Part shown: positions 24,254 through 32,312 of the stretch, in pieces | Layout of the letters: each line of letters begins with the position of its first letter | Position numbering within the stretch: position 1 is the first letter of the stretch | Source of the DNA: Flavobacterium geliluteum | GTDB taxonomy: Bacteria > Bacteroidota > Bacteroidia > Flavobacteriales > Flavobacteriaceae | NCBI RefSeq assembly: GCF_017948595.1 | Contig: NZ_JAGFBV010000032.1 | Coordinates: forward strand, 1 to 47,917 | Direction: 5' to 3' | Length of the DNA: 47,917 bases | Made by a program: the position numbers and the translations under genes | Notes under the pieces: generated by a model | The model's input: only the letters and a program-made list of their open reading frames with translations | What the model was told of the DNA's origin: nothing | Database searches by the model: none

Positions 24254-24823
24254 TTAAAACTGATAGATTTTCCAGGGCGTTACACAATAATCTAATTGTA
24301 TATCCAATTCAAAAATATCTTCTATTTTAGTTTCTGCTTTAAAAAAAGAAAGACCAATTTTTATGGTTTCGGGTTTACATTCGGATAAAAATTTATCATA
24401 AAAACCTTTTCCGTAGCCTACTCTATTTCCTAAGAGATCAAAAGCCAAAAGCGGTACAAAAACTACTTCTATAGTTTCTGACGGAACAGGCAAACCATTT
24501 ATTGGCTCAGGTATGCTATACTCATTTTTCTTTATTTTAGTATTATCTGTCAATAAAAAATGAGTCATTTTTCGGGTTTCAAAATCACTTTTCGAGATTA
24601 CAATTTCCTTATCTTTTCCGGAAAGCAAATGCAAAATATATTCGGTATCGACTTCTTTTTGTTCTTCGATAGGCAAAAAAACATGAAAATATGTTTTCTC
24701 CCAAATAGGCAATTGCAGCACCTGATTGGCTATTGCAAGGCTCAGTTCTTCGACTTGATCGGGAGTAAGATTCTTGCGAAGGTTTTTGTAATAGAGACGC
24801 AGCTCTTTTTTACTCGTTGGCAT
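24254..24823 (-). CDS. 5-formyltetrahydrofolate cyclo-ligase (C-terminus replaced at the islet junction)
   Basis: This 189-aa enzyme converts 5-formyl-THF to 5,10-methenyl-THF with ATP in the cytosol. Recognisable elements are KKELRLYYKNLRKNLTPDQVEELS at the N-terminus and VFVPLLAFDLLGNRVGYGKGFYDKFLS, the conserved GYGKGFYD nucleotide/folate loop. The last residues DYCVTPWKIYQF follow the family's usual 'D..vTp' end. The ATG at 24823 is chosen because upstream codons run into the preceding gene; it overlaps that gene's stop by 14 bp. The codons for LDYCVTP are part of a 23-bp repeat whose other copy carries a different tail (22023-22066), so this 3' end appears to have come with the islet. 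Confidence 0.93.
   Translation of the reverse strand: MPTSKKELRLYYKNLRKNLTPDQVEELSLAIANQVLQLPIWEKTYFHVFLPIEEQKEVDTEYILHLLSGKDKEIVISKSDFETRKMTHFLLTDNTKIKKNEYSIPEPINGLPVPSETIEVVFVPLLAFDLLGNRVGYGKGFYDKFLSECKPETIKIGLSFFKAETKIEDIFELDIQLDYCVTPWKIYQF
24275..24297. repeat. Attachment-site-like 23-bp direct repeat, right copy inside the cyclo-ligase gene
   Basis: These 23 bases are identical to 22044-22066 and lie within the last 14 codons of the cyclo-ligase gene. The repeat-to-repeat distance of 2231 bp defines the inserted islet. Confidence 0.85.
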
Positions 24824-25790
24824 TGGTTGCAGTGGTATAAGACATGTGATAAATAGCGTCGCCTTCGTAGACAATAGGCGAATGATTGGCATTGATAATA
24901 AAACCGTCGTGAGGGGCTTTTACTTTTCGCTCAAATTTACCAAACGGATCTGTAATCGTGGCGAGAATAGTTCCTTTTTGAACATATTTTGCAATAAAAC
25001 CATAATCATGAAGCAAGCCAGAACATTTGGCACGCAACCAAACTGAATTTTTTATATAAATAGTGGCCGTTTCTATAGGATCTACCATTTGATTGGCATC
25101 TAACATATTCAAATGAGCGAGCAGACGTTTGGCTCCTTTCACTCCTTCATTAGCGACCTCATTATTGATGTCTATTGATTTTCCTCCTTCAAAAAGAAGC
25201 ATTTTTACATTTGCTTTTTCGCAGGTATTCCTGAAGGAGCCCGAAATGTTTTTTGAATACAAGGTAAACGGCGCATTAAAAACATCGGCCAAAAGTTTTA
25301 AGTCGGGATTATTTTCTGAAATTCGAATTTGTGGCGCATTAAAACGGCTTGCTCCACCCGCATGAAAATCGATCGCATAGTCAATAATCGGCAAAACTTC
25401 TTCGACGATATGATAAGCAAATCTGCTGGCCAAAGAACCTTTTTTACTTCCGGGAAAAACACGATTTAAATCTCGGCCATCAGGAAACTCGCGAGATTTA
25501 TTGACAAAACCATACATATTAATGACCGGAATACAAATAATAGTGCCTCTCGAAGGTCTGTTTATTTTTTTGCTAATGATCTGACGCACGATTTCGACAC
25601 CATTTATTTCATCACCATGAATACCTGCTGAAAATAAAACTACTGGACCATCAATCTTAGAACGCCGAACAATCACTGGAATATTAAGCTTTGTAGTGGT
25701 ATGCAAACGAGCAATTTCGACATTTATCGTCCTGTTTTCTCCGGGTAAAATAGACTCCCCAAAAATGAGCATGGTTTTACTATCTTTCAT
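24810..25790 (-). CDS. Succinylglutamate desuccinylase/aspartoacylase-type M14 zinc hydrolase
   Basis: This 326-aa member of the AstE/AspA (M14-like) family has zinc ligands in GIHGDEINGVE (His and Glu) and DFHAGG (His). GRDLNRVFPG is the usual substrate-carboxylate element. The C-terminal ~100 residues form the beta-rich domain of this family (KCSGLLHDYGFIAKYVQKGTILATITDPFG). Such enzymes hydrolyse N-acyl amino acids or related amides; the substrate is not determined here. The 3' end overlaps the cyclo-ligase start by 14 bp, so the two are co-translated. The 215-bp region between this gene and uvrC is divergent and A/T-rich with no clear feature except a possible TAAATTTG at 25926. Confidence 0.85.
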   Translation of the reverse strand: MKDSKTMLIFGESILPGENRTINVEIARLHTTTKLNIPVIVRRSKIDGPVVLFSAGIHGDEINGVEIVRQIISKKINRPSRGTIICIPVINMYGFVNKSREFPDGRDLNRVFPGSKKGSLASRFAYHIVEEVLPIIDYAIDFHAGGASRFNAPQIRISENNPDLKLLADVFNAPFTLYSKNISGSFRNTCEKANVKMLLFEGGKSIDINNEVANEGVKGAKRLLAHLNMLDANQMVDPIETATIYIKNSVWLRAKCSGLLHDYGFIAKYVQKGTILATITDPFGKFERKVKAPHDGFIINANHSPIVYEGDAIYHMSYTTATNANE

Positions 25791-26005
25791 AAGCAGATAC
25801 TATTTGTATGGTATTGAAACATGAAATTTGCATATCGTATTGAAGTTTTATGACCCAAGAAGGGACACGCCTATTTCATATCGAAATATAAAATTCTAAA
25901 TATAGAAATTATTATTTGGATTTTGTAAATTTGAAACTAATTCAATGTTAAACTCCCCACAATAATTGGAGTTCACTATTTCAAGTATTTTCAGCACTAA
26001 AACGA

Positions 26006-27805
26006 ATGCAAAATCCATCTTTAGAATTACAAATTCAGACCTTGCCAGACAATCCTGGTGTGTACCAATATTATGACAAAGATGGCAAAATATTGTATGT
26101 TGGCAAAGCCAAAAATTTAAAGAAAAGAGTTTCTTCTTACTTCAACAAAATTCATGATACAGCCAAAACCAATGTGCTGGTAAAAAAAATCATTACCATA
26201 AAACACATTGTGGTTCCCACAGAAACCGATGCGCTTTTATTAGAAAATAACTTAATCAAAACCCTGCAGCCACGATATAATGTGCTGTTGCGCGACGACA
26301 AAAGTTATCCTTGGCTTTGTATTAAAAAAGAACCTTTTTCGAGAATATTTTCGACTCGAAGAATGATCAAAGACGGCTCGGAATATTTTGGCCCTTATAC
26401 GAGTTTCAAAACAGTTCATACTATTTTAGATTTAATCAAAGAATTGTATCCGTTGCGAACCTGTAATTATGATTTGAATGCATCCAATATCAATTCGGGC
26501 AAATTTAAAGTTTGTCTCGAATATCATATTGGCAATTGCAAAGGACCGTGTGAAGGTCTAGAATCACTGGAAGATTATCAAAAACAAGTAGATGCGATCC
26601 GCGAAATTCTGAAAGGAAATTTTAAGGAAAGCATGAAAGATTTTAAGCGTTTGATGCTGCAATACGCTCAAGATTTACACTTTGAAGAAGCACAAAAAAT
26701 AAAAGAAAAGATAGAGGTTCTGGAGAATTATCAGTCGCGTTCTACGATTGTCAATCCAAAAATCACCAATATTGATGTTTTCTCGATAATCTCTGACGAA
26801 AGTGCCGCGTATGTCAATTTTCTTCAAATTTCGCATGGATCGATCATTCGGTCACACACTTTAGAAATCAAGAAAAAGCTGGATGAAACAGATGAGGAAC
26901 TGCTGGAACTGGCAATTGTCGAGCTTCGTGAGCGTTTTCATTTATTATCAAAAGAAATTATTGTTCCGTTTGAAATTGATTTAGGTGAAAACATCAAAGT
27001 TACGGTTCCACAACTTGGAGATAAAAAGCAAATTCTGGATTTATCCATTCGAAATGCCAAATTTTACAGAATCGAGCAACTCAAACAATTGCAAATTGTA
27101 GATCCTGACCGCCACACAAATCGCATCATGGCGCAAATGCAAAAAGATTTACGTTTACCTGTTGAGCCTCGCCATATCGAATGTTTTGACAACTCCAACA
27201 TTCAGGGAACCAATCCCGTTGCGGCCTGCGTAGTTTTTAAAGACGGTAAAGCGAGCAAAAAAGATTACCGCCATTTTAATGTAAAAACCGTTGAAGGACC
27301 TGATGACTTTGCATCGATGACCGAAATTGTCTATCGTCGTTACAAGAGATTACTGGACGAAAACGAACCTTTGCCACAACTGATTATTATTGATGGTGGA
27401 AAAGGACAATTGTCTGCGGCCTTAAAAAGTATTGACGAATTGGGATTGCGAGGAAAAATTGCCATAATAGGAATCGCAAAACGTCTGGAAGAACTATTTT
27501 ATCCCGGAGATTCGATTCCGCTTTACCTTGATAAAAAATCTGAAACATTGAAAGTTATTCAGCAATTGCGAAACGAAGCACACCGATTTGGAATTACTTT
27601 TCATCGTGACAAACGCAGCAAAGCAGCACTAAATTCCTCGGTAGAAAGTATTCCGGGCATTGGCGAAAAAACAATGGTTACGTTGATACAACATTTTAAA
27701 AGTGTAAAAAGATTAAAGTTAGCAACAGAAAAAGAGATTTCAGACGTTATTGGAGTATCAAAAGCTAAAAAAATCACCCTTTTTTACCATAACAGTCAAC
27801 CGTAA
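26006..27805 (+). CDS. uvrC: Excinuclease ABC subunit C
   Basis: This 599-aa protein has the standard UvrC order. The GIY-YIG nuclease covers about 12-95 (LPDNPGVYQYYDKDGKILYVGKAKNLKKRVSSYF). A Cys-containing segment (LRTCNYDLN, CLEYHIGNCKGPCEG) is followed by a UVR motif (FEEAQKIKEKIEVLENYQ, about 230-247). The RNase H-like endonuclease domain contains ECFDNSNIQGTNPVA and IIIDGGKGQLSAA. The C-terminal helix-hairpin-helix is SIPGIGEKTMVTLI. It makes both incisions in nucleotide excision repair with UvrAB. The following gene starts 5 bases after its stop. Confidence 0.97.
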   Translation: MQNPSLELQIQTLPDNPGVYQYYDKDGKILYVGKAKNLKKRVSSYFNKIHDTAKTNVLVKKIITIKHIVVPTETDALLLENNLIKTLQPRYNVLLRDDKSYPWLCIKKEPFSRIFSTRRMIKDGSEYFGPYTSFKTVHTILDLIKELYPLRTCNYDLNASNINSGKFKVCLEYHIGNCKGPCEGLESLEDYQKQVDAIREILKGNFKESMKDFKRLMLQYAQDLHFEEAQKIKEKIEVLENYQSRSTIVNPKITNIDVFSIISDESAAYVNFLQISHGSIIRSHTLEIKKKLDETDEELLELAIVELRERFHLLSKEIIVPFEIDLGENIKVTVPQLGDKKQILDLSIRNAKFYRIEQLKQLQIVDPDRHTNRIMAQMQKDLRLPVEPRHIECFDNSNIQGTNPVAACVVFKDGKASKKDYRHFNVKTVEGPDDFASMTEIVYRRYKRLLDENEPLPQLIIIDGGKGQLSAALKSIDELGLRGKIAIIGIAKRLEELFYPGDSIPLYLDKKSETLKVIQQLRNEAHRFGITFHRDKRSKAALNSSVESIPGIGEKTMVTLIQHFKSVKRLKLATEKEISDVIGVSKAKKITLFYHNSQP

Positions 27806-27809
27806 CCAA

Positions 27810-28310
27810 ATGAAAATTGTACTTTTCTTAATCATCGCCTTATTTTCATACCAAAGTTACAGCCAAAAAAACATTGAATTTTATCTAAAGGATCAAACGC
27901 AAATAAAAATAAAGGCAATAAATAATTTTGAAAAATTAGAAATTTCGAATAGTAAGAATGATAAAACACAGATTATAAACAATCTCGAAGAATCTTTAAC
28001 CGAAAAAGAAACAAATTTTATCATCGAAGATTACAATTTTGATGGTTTTAAAGATTTTGCAATTTATCGTCTTGATGACGGAATGGGCGTTTACTCGATT
28101 TACCAAATCTTTATTTATAATCAGAAAAATCAAGCGTTTGCAAAATTAAAAATACCTTCAAATTGTGATCCCAAATGTGATGAATTTTGTGATGTTCAAA
28201 TAAACAAAAAACAGAAAACATTTGAGTCCAGTTGTCGCGGTGGCGCACAATGGCACACTAATGTTTGGAAATTTGACAAAAACAACAACCTATTATTATT
28301 AAATAAATAA
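27810..28310 (+). CDS. Small exported protein, XAC2610-like
   Basis: This is a 166-aa exported protein (signal peptide MKIVLFLIIALFSYQSYSQ). The middle motif FIIEDYNFDGFKDFAIYRLDDG is the 'D.NFDG..D' calcium-loop-like element found in XAC2610-related proteins. The C-terminal part has three closely spaced cysteines (NCDPKCDEFCDV) plus one later (SSCRGGAQWH). The function is unknown. The start at 27810 is chosen for the signal peptide over an in-frame ATG inside uvrC. The 5-bp gap suggests co-transcription with uvrC. Confidence 0.7.
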   Translation: MKIVLFLIIALFSYQSYSQKNIEFYLKDQTQIKIKAINNFEKLEISNSKNDKTQIINNLEESLTEKETNFIIEDYNFDGFKDFAIYRLDDGMGVYSIYQIFIYNQKNQAFAKLKIPSNCDPKCDEFCDVQINKKQKTFESSCRGGAQWHTNVWKFDKNNNLLLLNK

Positions 28311-28384
28311 TGTTATTAATACAAGAATGATTTATATAGTTCAATAATATTTCCGACTTTTACAAAACCAACCCGTTTTTTTCT

Positions 28385-30742
28385 ATGTACCAAAATTTGC
28401 CATACCAATTAGATACTTGTTCAAAAGGCTTTTTTCGCAAACCTAAAAAAGAGGCTTCTTGGCTGGCGGTACTTCTAAAAGAAAAAATATCATATTTTCA
28501 GACCCTTTTTTCTCTTTCTATTTGTAACCTGGGGCTGATTCTTTTTTACGTCATTTTTTTTAATTCTCAAAAAACATTTTCGCAAGAAGTAAAGCAAGAT
28601 ACCGTAAAAAGAAAAAAAATCGGACTTGTATTAAGCGGTGGAGGAGCCAAAGGATTTGCACATATTGGTGTTTTGAAAGTCCTTGAAGAAGCTGGAATTA
28701 AAATTGATTTTATTGGCGGGACAAGTATGGGTGCCATAATTGGAGGCCTTTATGCCTCTGGTTACAATGCAACACAAATTGATTCTATTTTTCAACAAAC
28801 CAATTTTGATGAATTGATAAACGATTATATTCCGCGATCTTCAAAAAACTTTTATGGCAAAAGAAACGACGAATTATATGCGTTGGTTTTACCTTTTAAC
28901 AAATTGAGAGTAGGAATTCCTGAAGCACTTTCAAAAGGAATGTACAACTATAATTTATTGACCAGCCTTACCAGAAATGTGCGTCATGTTCGTGATTTTA
29001 ATAAATTGCCCATACCCTTTTTATGCATTGGTACCAATATCGAAACAGGTGAGGAAGTGTTGCTAGACAAAGGAAATTTGGTTCAGGCAATGATGGCCAG
29101 TGCTGCATTTCCCTCTTTATTTTCACCTGTAGAAATAGATGGTAAATTATTAGTTGACGGTGGTGTGATCAATAATTACCCCATAAAAGAAGTTCGGGAG
29201 TTAGGTGCCGATATCATCATTGGTGTCGATGTACAAGACGACTTGCTGGATCGAAAAAGCTTGAAAAATGCTACCCGAATATTGGTTCAGATTTCGAATC
29301 TTCATTCTATAGAAAAGATGAAAAGGAAGATTAAAAACACTGATCTGTATATAAAACCAGACATTCGCAATTATGGTGTAATCTCTTTTGATAAAGGTAC
29401 CGAAATCATCCGAAAAGGAGAAGAAGCTGCTTTTAGCATTTATGAAAAAATCGATTCTTTGGCCGATAAGCAAAATTTGTATAGAAAGCCAAAACTTCAA
29501 ATAAGCTCTGATACCTTACACATAGGAAAAATCAACAGCAATAAGCTCGAAAATTTTACAAAAGAATACATCAACAGTAAGCTTCGTTTTAAACCTGGAA
29601 GCACAATTACTTATGAAGATTTGCGAGTAGGAATGAACAATATAAATTCTACGCAAAACTTTAGTGCTATGTTGTATCGTCTGGATCCGAATGGAGAAAA
29701 AGATGATCTAAATTTACAATTAACAGAAAACCCTACTCAAACCTACCTGAAATTAGGCCTTCATTATGACGGACTTTACAAAAGCGCCATTTTATTGAAT
29801 CTTACACATAAGAAAACATTCTTAAAAAATGACAACACTTCGCTGGATATAATTTTAGGAGATAATTTTAGATACGATTTAAATTATTACGTCGAAAATG
29901 GTTTCAATATAAGTTTTGGTTTTCGCTCACGACTCAATCAATTCAACAGAAATGTGGTTAAGAGTATCAGTAATATCGGGGTTGATAATCCTAGCATCAA
30001 CTTGATCAATGTTGACTTTCTGGACGTTTCGAATCAGGCGTATTTTCAAACTATTTTTGTTCAGAAATTTTTAATGGGTGGTGGAGTCGAATACAAATTC
30101 TTAAACATAAAATCGCCCACAATTGCGACAACCGCTCCCAAAATTGATGAAAGTACTTATTTAAGTCTTTTTGGGTATTTAAAATACGATTCTTTCGACA
30201 ATAAAAGCTTCCCAAGTACAGGCTGGTATGGTTCTGGCGATATACAGACATATTTGGCTTCATCAAATTATACAGGACTTTTTAATCCTTTTACCACTGC
30301 CAGAGCAGAAGCTGGTTTTGCCAGAACACTTTTCAAAAATGCTACTGTAAAATTTCAGACCGAAGCTGGGCTATCAATTGGAGGCGACAGTGTTCCTTTT
30401 TTCGATTTTATTTTAGGAGGATACGGTTATAATAAAATCAATAATTTTAATTATTTCTACGGATACGACTTCTTAAGTATTGCCGCAGACAGCTATATCA
30501 AAACCACAATTACGCTGGATTATGAAATTCTGAAAAAAAATCACATAAACTTTTCTGCTAATTTCGCCAACTTGGGCGACGGGCTTTTTAGAACCGTAGA
30601 CTGGATTTCGATGCCCAAATACACAGGTTATGCGGTAGGTTACGGATTGGAAACTATTATCGGCCCTATTGAGATCAAGCATTCATGGTCTCCAGAAACA
30701 CCAAAAGGATACACGTGGTTTAGCATAGGATTTTTGTTTTAA
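28385..30742 (+). CDS. Patatin-like phospholipase fused to an outer-membrane beta-barrel
   Basis: This is a 785-aa protein. After an unusual N-terminus with a hydrophobic segment (about 42-60), the patatin domain (about 79-280) shows the oxyanion motif GGGAKGFAH, the nucleophile elbow GTSMG and the catalytic-dyad motif DGGVINNYP. Residues ~365-440 form a POTRA-like module (LRFKPGSTITYEDLRVGMNNINST). The last ~340 residues look like a BamA/surface-antigen barrel (FGYLKYDSFDNKSFPSTGWYGSGDIQTY) ending in aromatic GFLF. The layout resembles type Vd (PlpD-like) lipases. The first 40 residues are odd for a signal peptide, so the true start could be later at a non-ATG codon. Confidence 0.88.
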   Translation: MYQNLPYQLDTCSKGFFRKPKKEASWLAVLLKEKISYFQTLFSLSICNLGLILFYVIFFNSQKTFSQEVKQDTVKRKKIGLVLSGGGAKGFAHIGVLKVLEEAGIKIDFIGGTSMGAIIGGLYASGYNATQIDSIFQQTNFDELINDYIPRSSKNFYGKRNDELYALVLPFNKLRVGIPEALSKGMYNYNLLTSLTRNVRHVRDFNKLPIPFLCIGTNIETGEEVLLDKGNLVQAMMASAAFPSLFSPVEIDGKLLVDGGVINNYPIKEVRELGADIIIGVDVQDDLLDRKSLKNATRILVQISNLHSIEKMKRKIKNTDLYIKPDIRNYGVISFDKGTEIIRKGEEAAFSIYEKIDSLADKQNLYRKPKLQISSDTLHIGKINSNKLENFTKEYINSKLRFKPGSTITYEDLRVGMNNINSTQNFSAMLYRLDPNGEKDDLNLQLTENPTQTYLKLGLHYDGLYKSAILLNLTHKKTFLKNDNTSLDIILGDNFRYDLNYYVENGFNISFGFRSRLNQFNRNVVKSISNIGVDNPSINLINVDFLDVSNQAYFQTIFVQKFLMGGGVEYKFLNIKSPTIATTAPKIDESTYLSLFGYLKYDSFDNKSFPSTGWYGSGDIQTYLASSNYTGLFNPFTTARAEAGFARTLFKNATVKFQTEAGLSIGGDSVPFFDFILGGYGYNKINNFNYFYGYDFLSIAADSYIKTTITLDYEILKKNHINFSANFANLGDGLFRTVDWISMPKYTGYAVGYGLETIIGPIEIKHSWSPETPKGYTWFSIGFLF

Positions 30743-30743
30743 T

Positions 30744-30777
30744 TTGTAATTTAAATCAATAAAAATTACGATATTTG
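30744..30777 (+). promoter_or_regulatory. Candidate promoter (TTG-N23-GATATTTG) for a small transcript
   Basis: TTG at 30744-30746 and GATATTTG at 30770-30777 are 23 bases apart. The -7 box differs from TAnnTTTG only at its first base. The predicted start almost coincides with an ATG at 30783. Confidence 0.4.
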
Positions 30778-30782
30778 TTGTA

Positions 30783-30848
30783 ATGAAAACAAAATGGACA
30801 GGTTTATTAGAGTATCTTCAATTCCTCATCAAGAGAAATCCTGAGTAA
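30783..30848 (+). CDS. Candidate 21-aa small protein
   Basis: An ATG immediately downstream of the promoter-like pair at 30744-30777 opens a 21-codon frame, beginning MKTKWTGLLEYLQ and ending KRNPE before TAA. The peptide is amphipathic: a short hydrophobic helix with a basic end. The message would be nearly leaderless. The 212-bp gap between the patatin and homogentisate dioxygenase genes holds nothing else that is clear. This is suggestive only. Confidence 0.35.
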   Translation: MKTKWTGLLEYLQFLIKRNPE

Positions 30849-30954
30849 ACTATCGAATTGAGATAATTAGACAATTAGAAAATAATCTAGTTATCTGTTC
30901 TTGCAATTCTTATTTTCTACTAAGTTAATTTACAAATTATCTAATTGAAAAGCC

Positions 30955-32112
30955 ATGCCATTATATCACAAACTTGGAGACTTTCCTCAAAAAAGACACA
31001 CACAATTCGAAAAGCCAAACGGTGGTTTTTATTATGAACAATTATTTGGCACCGAAGGTTTCCACGGACATTCATCGCTGTCTTATCATGTTCATAGACC
31101 TACACAGGTAAAAGAAATTTTAAAATCATATTCGGTTGAGCCCAAAATAGCAATTGGCAAAAATATAAAATCATTGTTATTAAAAGGTTTCGAATTACGA
31201 CCTGAAAACGATTTTCTCGACTCCCGCAAAGCCATGTTAGTCAATAAAGACTGTATTATTGGTTTGGCTGCTCCCAAAGAATCACTACGCAATTATTTTT
31301 ACAAAAATGCCGATGCAGACGAAATGATTTTCATCCATAAAGGAAAAGGAAAACTGCGTACGATGCTGGGCAATATTCCTTTTGAATACGGTGATTACCT
31401 CATTATTCCACGTGGCATTATTTACCAAATAGATTTTGAAACAACCGAAAACCGACTGTTTTACGTAGAATCTTTCGCCCCTTTTTACACACCAAAACGT
31501 TATAAAAACCAATCTGGTCAGCATTTAGAGCATTCGCCGTTTTGCGAGCGCGATTTTATTTTGCCAAATGAACTGGAAACGCATGACGAAAAAGGAGATT
31601 TTTTAATCAAAATTAAAAAAGAAGGCATGATTCACGAAGTCGTTTATGCTACACATCCTTTTGATGTTGTGGGTTGGGACGGCTACAACTTTCCTTACGG
31701 ATTCTCGATTCATAATTTTGAACCAATAACCGGACGCGTGCATCAACCGCCACCGGTGCATCAAACTTTCGAGACGGCTACTTTTGTCGTTTGCTCGTTC
31801 TGCCCAAGACTTTACGATTATCATCCAAAGGCAATTCCGGCACCTTATAATCACAGCAATATCGATTCAGACGAAGTTTTATATTATGTCGATGGCGATT
31901 TTATGAGCCGTAATAATATTGAGCAAGGTCATATCACTTTACACCCAAAAGGCATTCCGCATGGTCCAGCACCCGGCGCTATGGAGCGCAGTATTGGCCA
32001 TAAAGAAACGCAAGAATTGGCCGTTATGGTTGATACTTTCAGACCCTTAATGGTTACCGAAGAAGCGATGGGTCTTGACGATGGGCAATATTATAAATCT
32101 TGGTGTGAATAG
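30955..32112 (+). CDS. hmgA: Homogentisate 1,2-dioxygenase
   Basis: This is a 385-aa protein of the HGD family, which opens the homogentisate ring to maleylacetoacetate in tyrosine/phenylalanine degradation. The iron-ligand region is seen as YNHSNIDSDEVLYY (His and Glu) and HPKGIPHGP (third His), and HQPPPVHQTFETATFVVCSF is also conserved. It is somewhat shorter than the ~440-aa animal enzyme, as usual for the bacterial subgroup. HPPD, which makes its substrate, follows 200 bp downstream on the same strand. A dispersed repeat begins at the last base of its stop codon. Confidence 0.93.
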   Translation: MPLYHKLGDFPQKRHTQFEKPNGGFYYEQLFGTEGFHGHSSLSYHVHRPTQVKEILKSYSVEPKIAIGKNIKSLLLKGFELRPENDFLDSRKAMLVNKDCIIGLAAPKESLRNYFYKNADADEMIFIHKGKGKLRTMLGNIPFEYGDYLIIPRGIIYQIDFETTENRLFYVESFAPFYTPKRYKNQSGQHLEHSPFCERDFILPNELETHDEKGDFLIKIKKEGMIHEVVYATHPFDVVGWDGYNFPYGFSIHNFEPITGRVHQPPPVHQTFETATFVVCSFCPRLYDYHPKAIPAPYNHSNIDSDEVLYYVDGDFMSRNNIEQGHITLHPKGIPHGPAPGAMERSIGHKETQELAVMVDTFRPLMVTEEAMGLDDGQYYKSWCE

Positions 32113-32136
32113 TCATTGCGAGGAACGAAGCAATCT
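32112..32136. repeat. Single copy of the GTCATTGCGAGGAACGAAGC repeat
   Basis: This 25-base element (GTCATTGCGAGGAACGAAGC plus AATCT) begins on the G of the hmgA TAG. A near-identical sequence occurs as both arms of the inverted repeat at 47648-47730. It is a REP-like element of a type seen in many bacteria, from memory. Confidence 0.7.
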
Positions 32137-32161
32137 TACTACGTATTTCAAATACTATTAA

Positions 32162-32243
32162 GGAGCTGTTTCCTGCTATCATTCCAATCTTTTTTATTGC
32201 AGAAAAAGCAACAAAAAAGGATTTTCCCTTCTATCAGGGCTAA
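32162..32243. repeat. Dispersed flavobacterial intergenic repeat, copy 1
   Basis: The element runs from GGAGCTGTTTCC to ATCAGGGCTAA and contains the hairpin CTTTTTTATTGC/GCAACAAAAAAG (one mismatch). It is homologous to the inverted copy at 44804-44893. It lies between hmgA and hppD, about 70 bp upstream of hppD. Confidence 0.65.
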
Positions 32244-32312
32244 AAATCAAAATTCAAAAACAACACTTCGGTTCCTCGATTAAACGATGCACCGATTAAA
32301 CAAATAAACACA

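Larger units (their letters stand above)
22044..24297. mobile_element. Putative integrated islet with fulvocin-like lipoprotein, membrane thioredoxin and XRE regulator
   Basis: The region is bounded by perfect 23-bp direct repeats inside the 3' end of a protein-coding gene, with a stranded alternative gene tail at the far boundary. It contains three genes and is visibly more A/T-rich than the flanking operons. No integrase, transposase or terminal inverted repeat is present, so it would need a recombinase in trans, or has lost its own. Homologous gene-tail exchange is an alternative. Confidence 0.65.

Noticed and set aside
22044..24297. Insertion sequence or composite transposon
   Set aside because: No transposase or terminal inverted repeats; a 23-bp direct repeat is too long for a usual target duplication and falls on coding sequence that preserves the gene.
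24824..24892. Upstream start for the cyclo-ligase
   Set aside because: The extra 23 residues lie inside the upstream hydrolase gene and do not resemble the family N-terminus; the ATG at 24823 fits.
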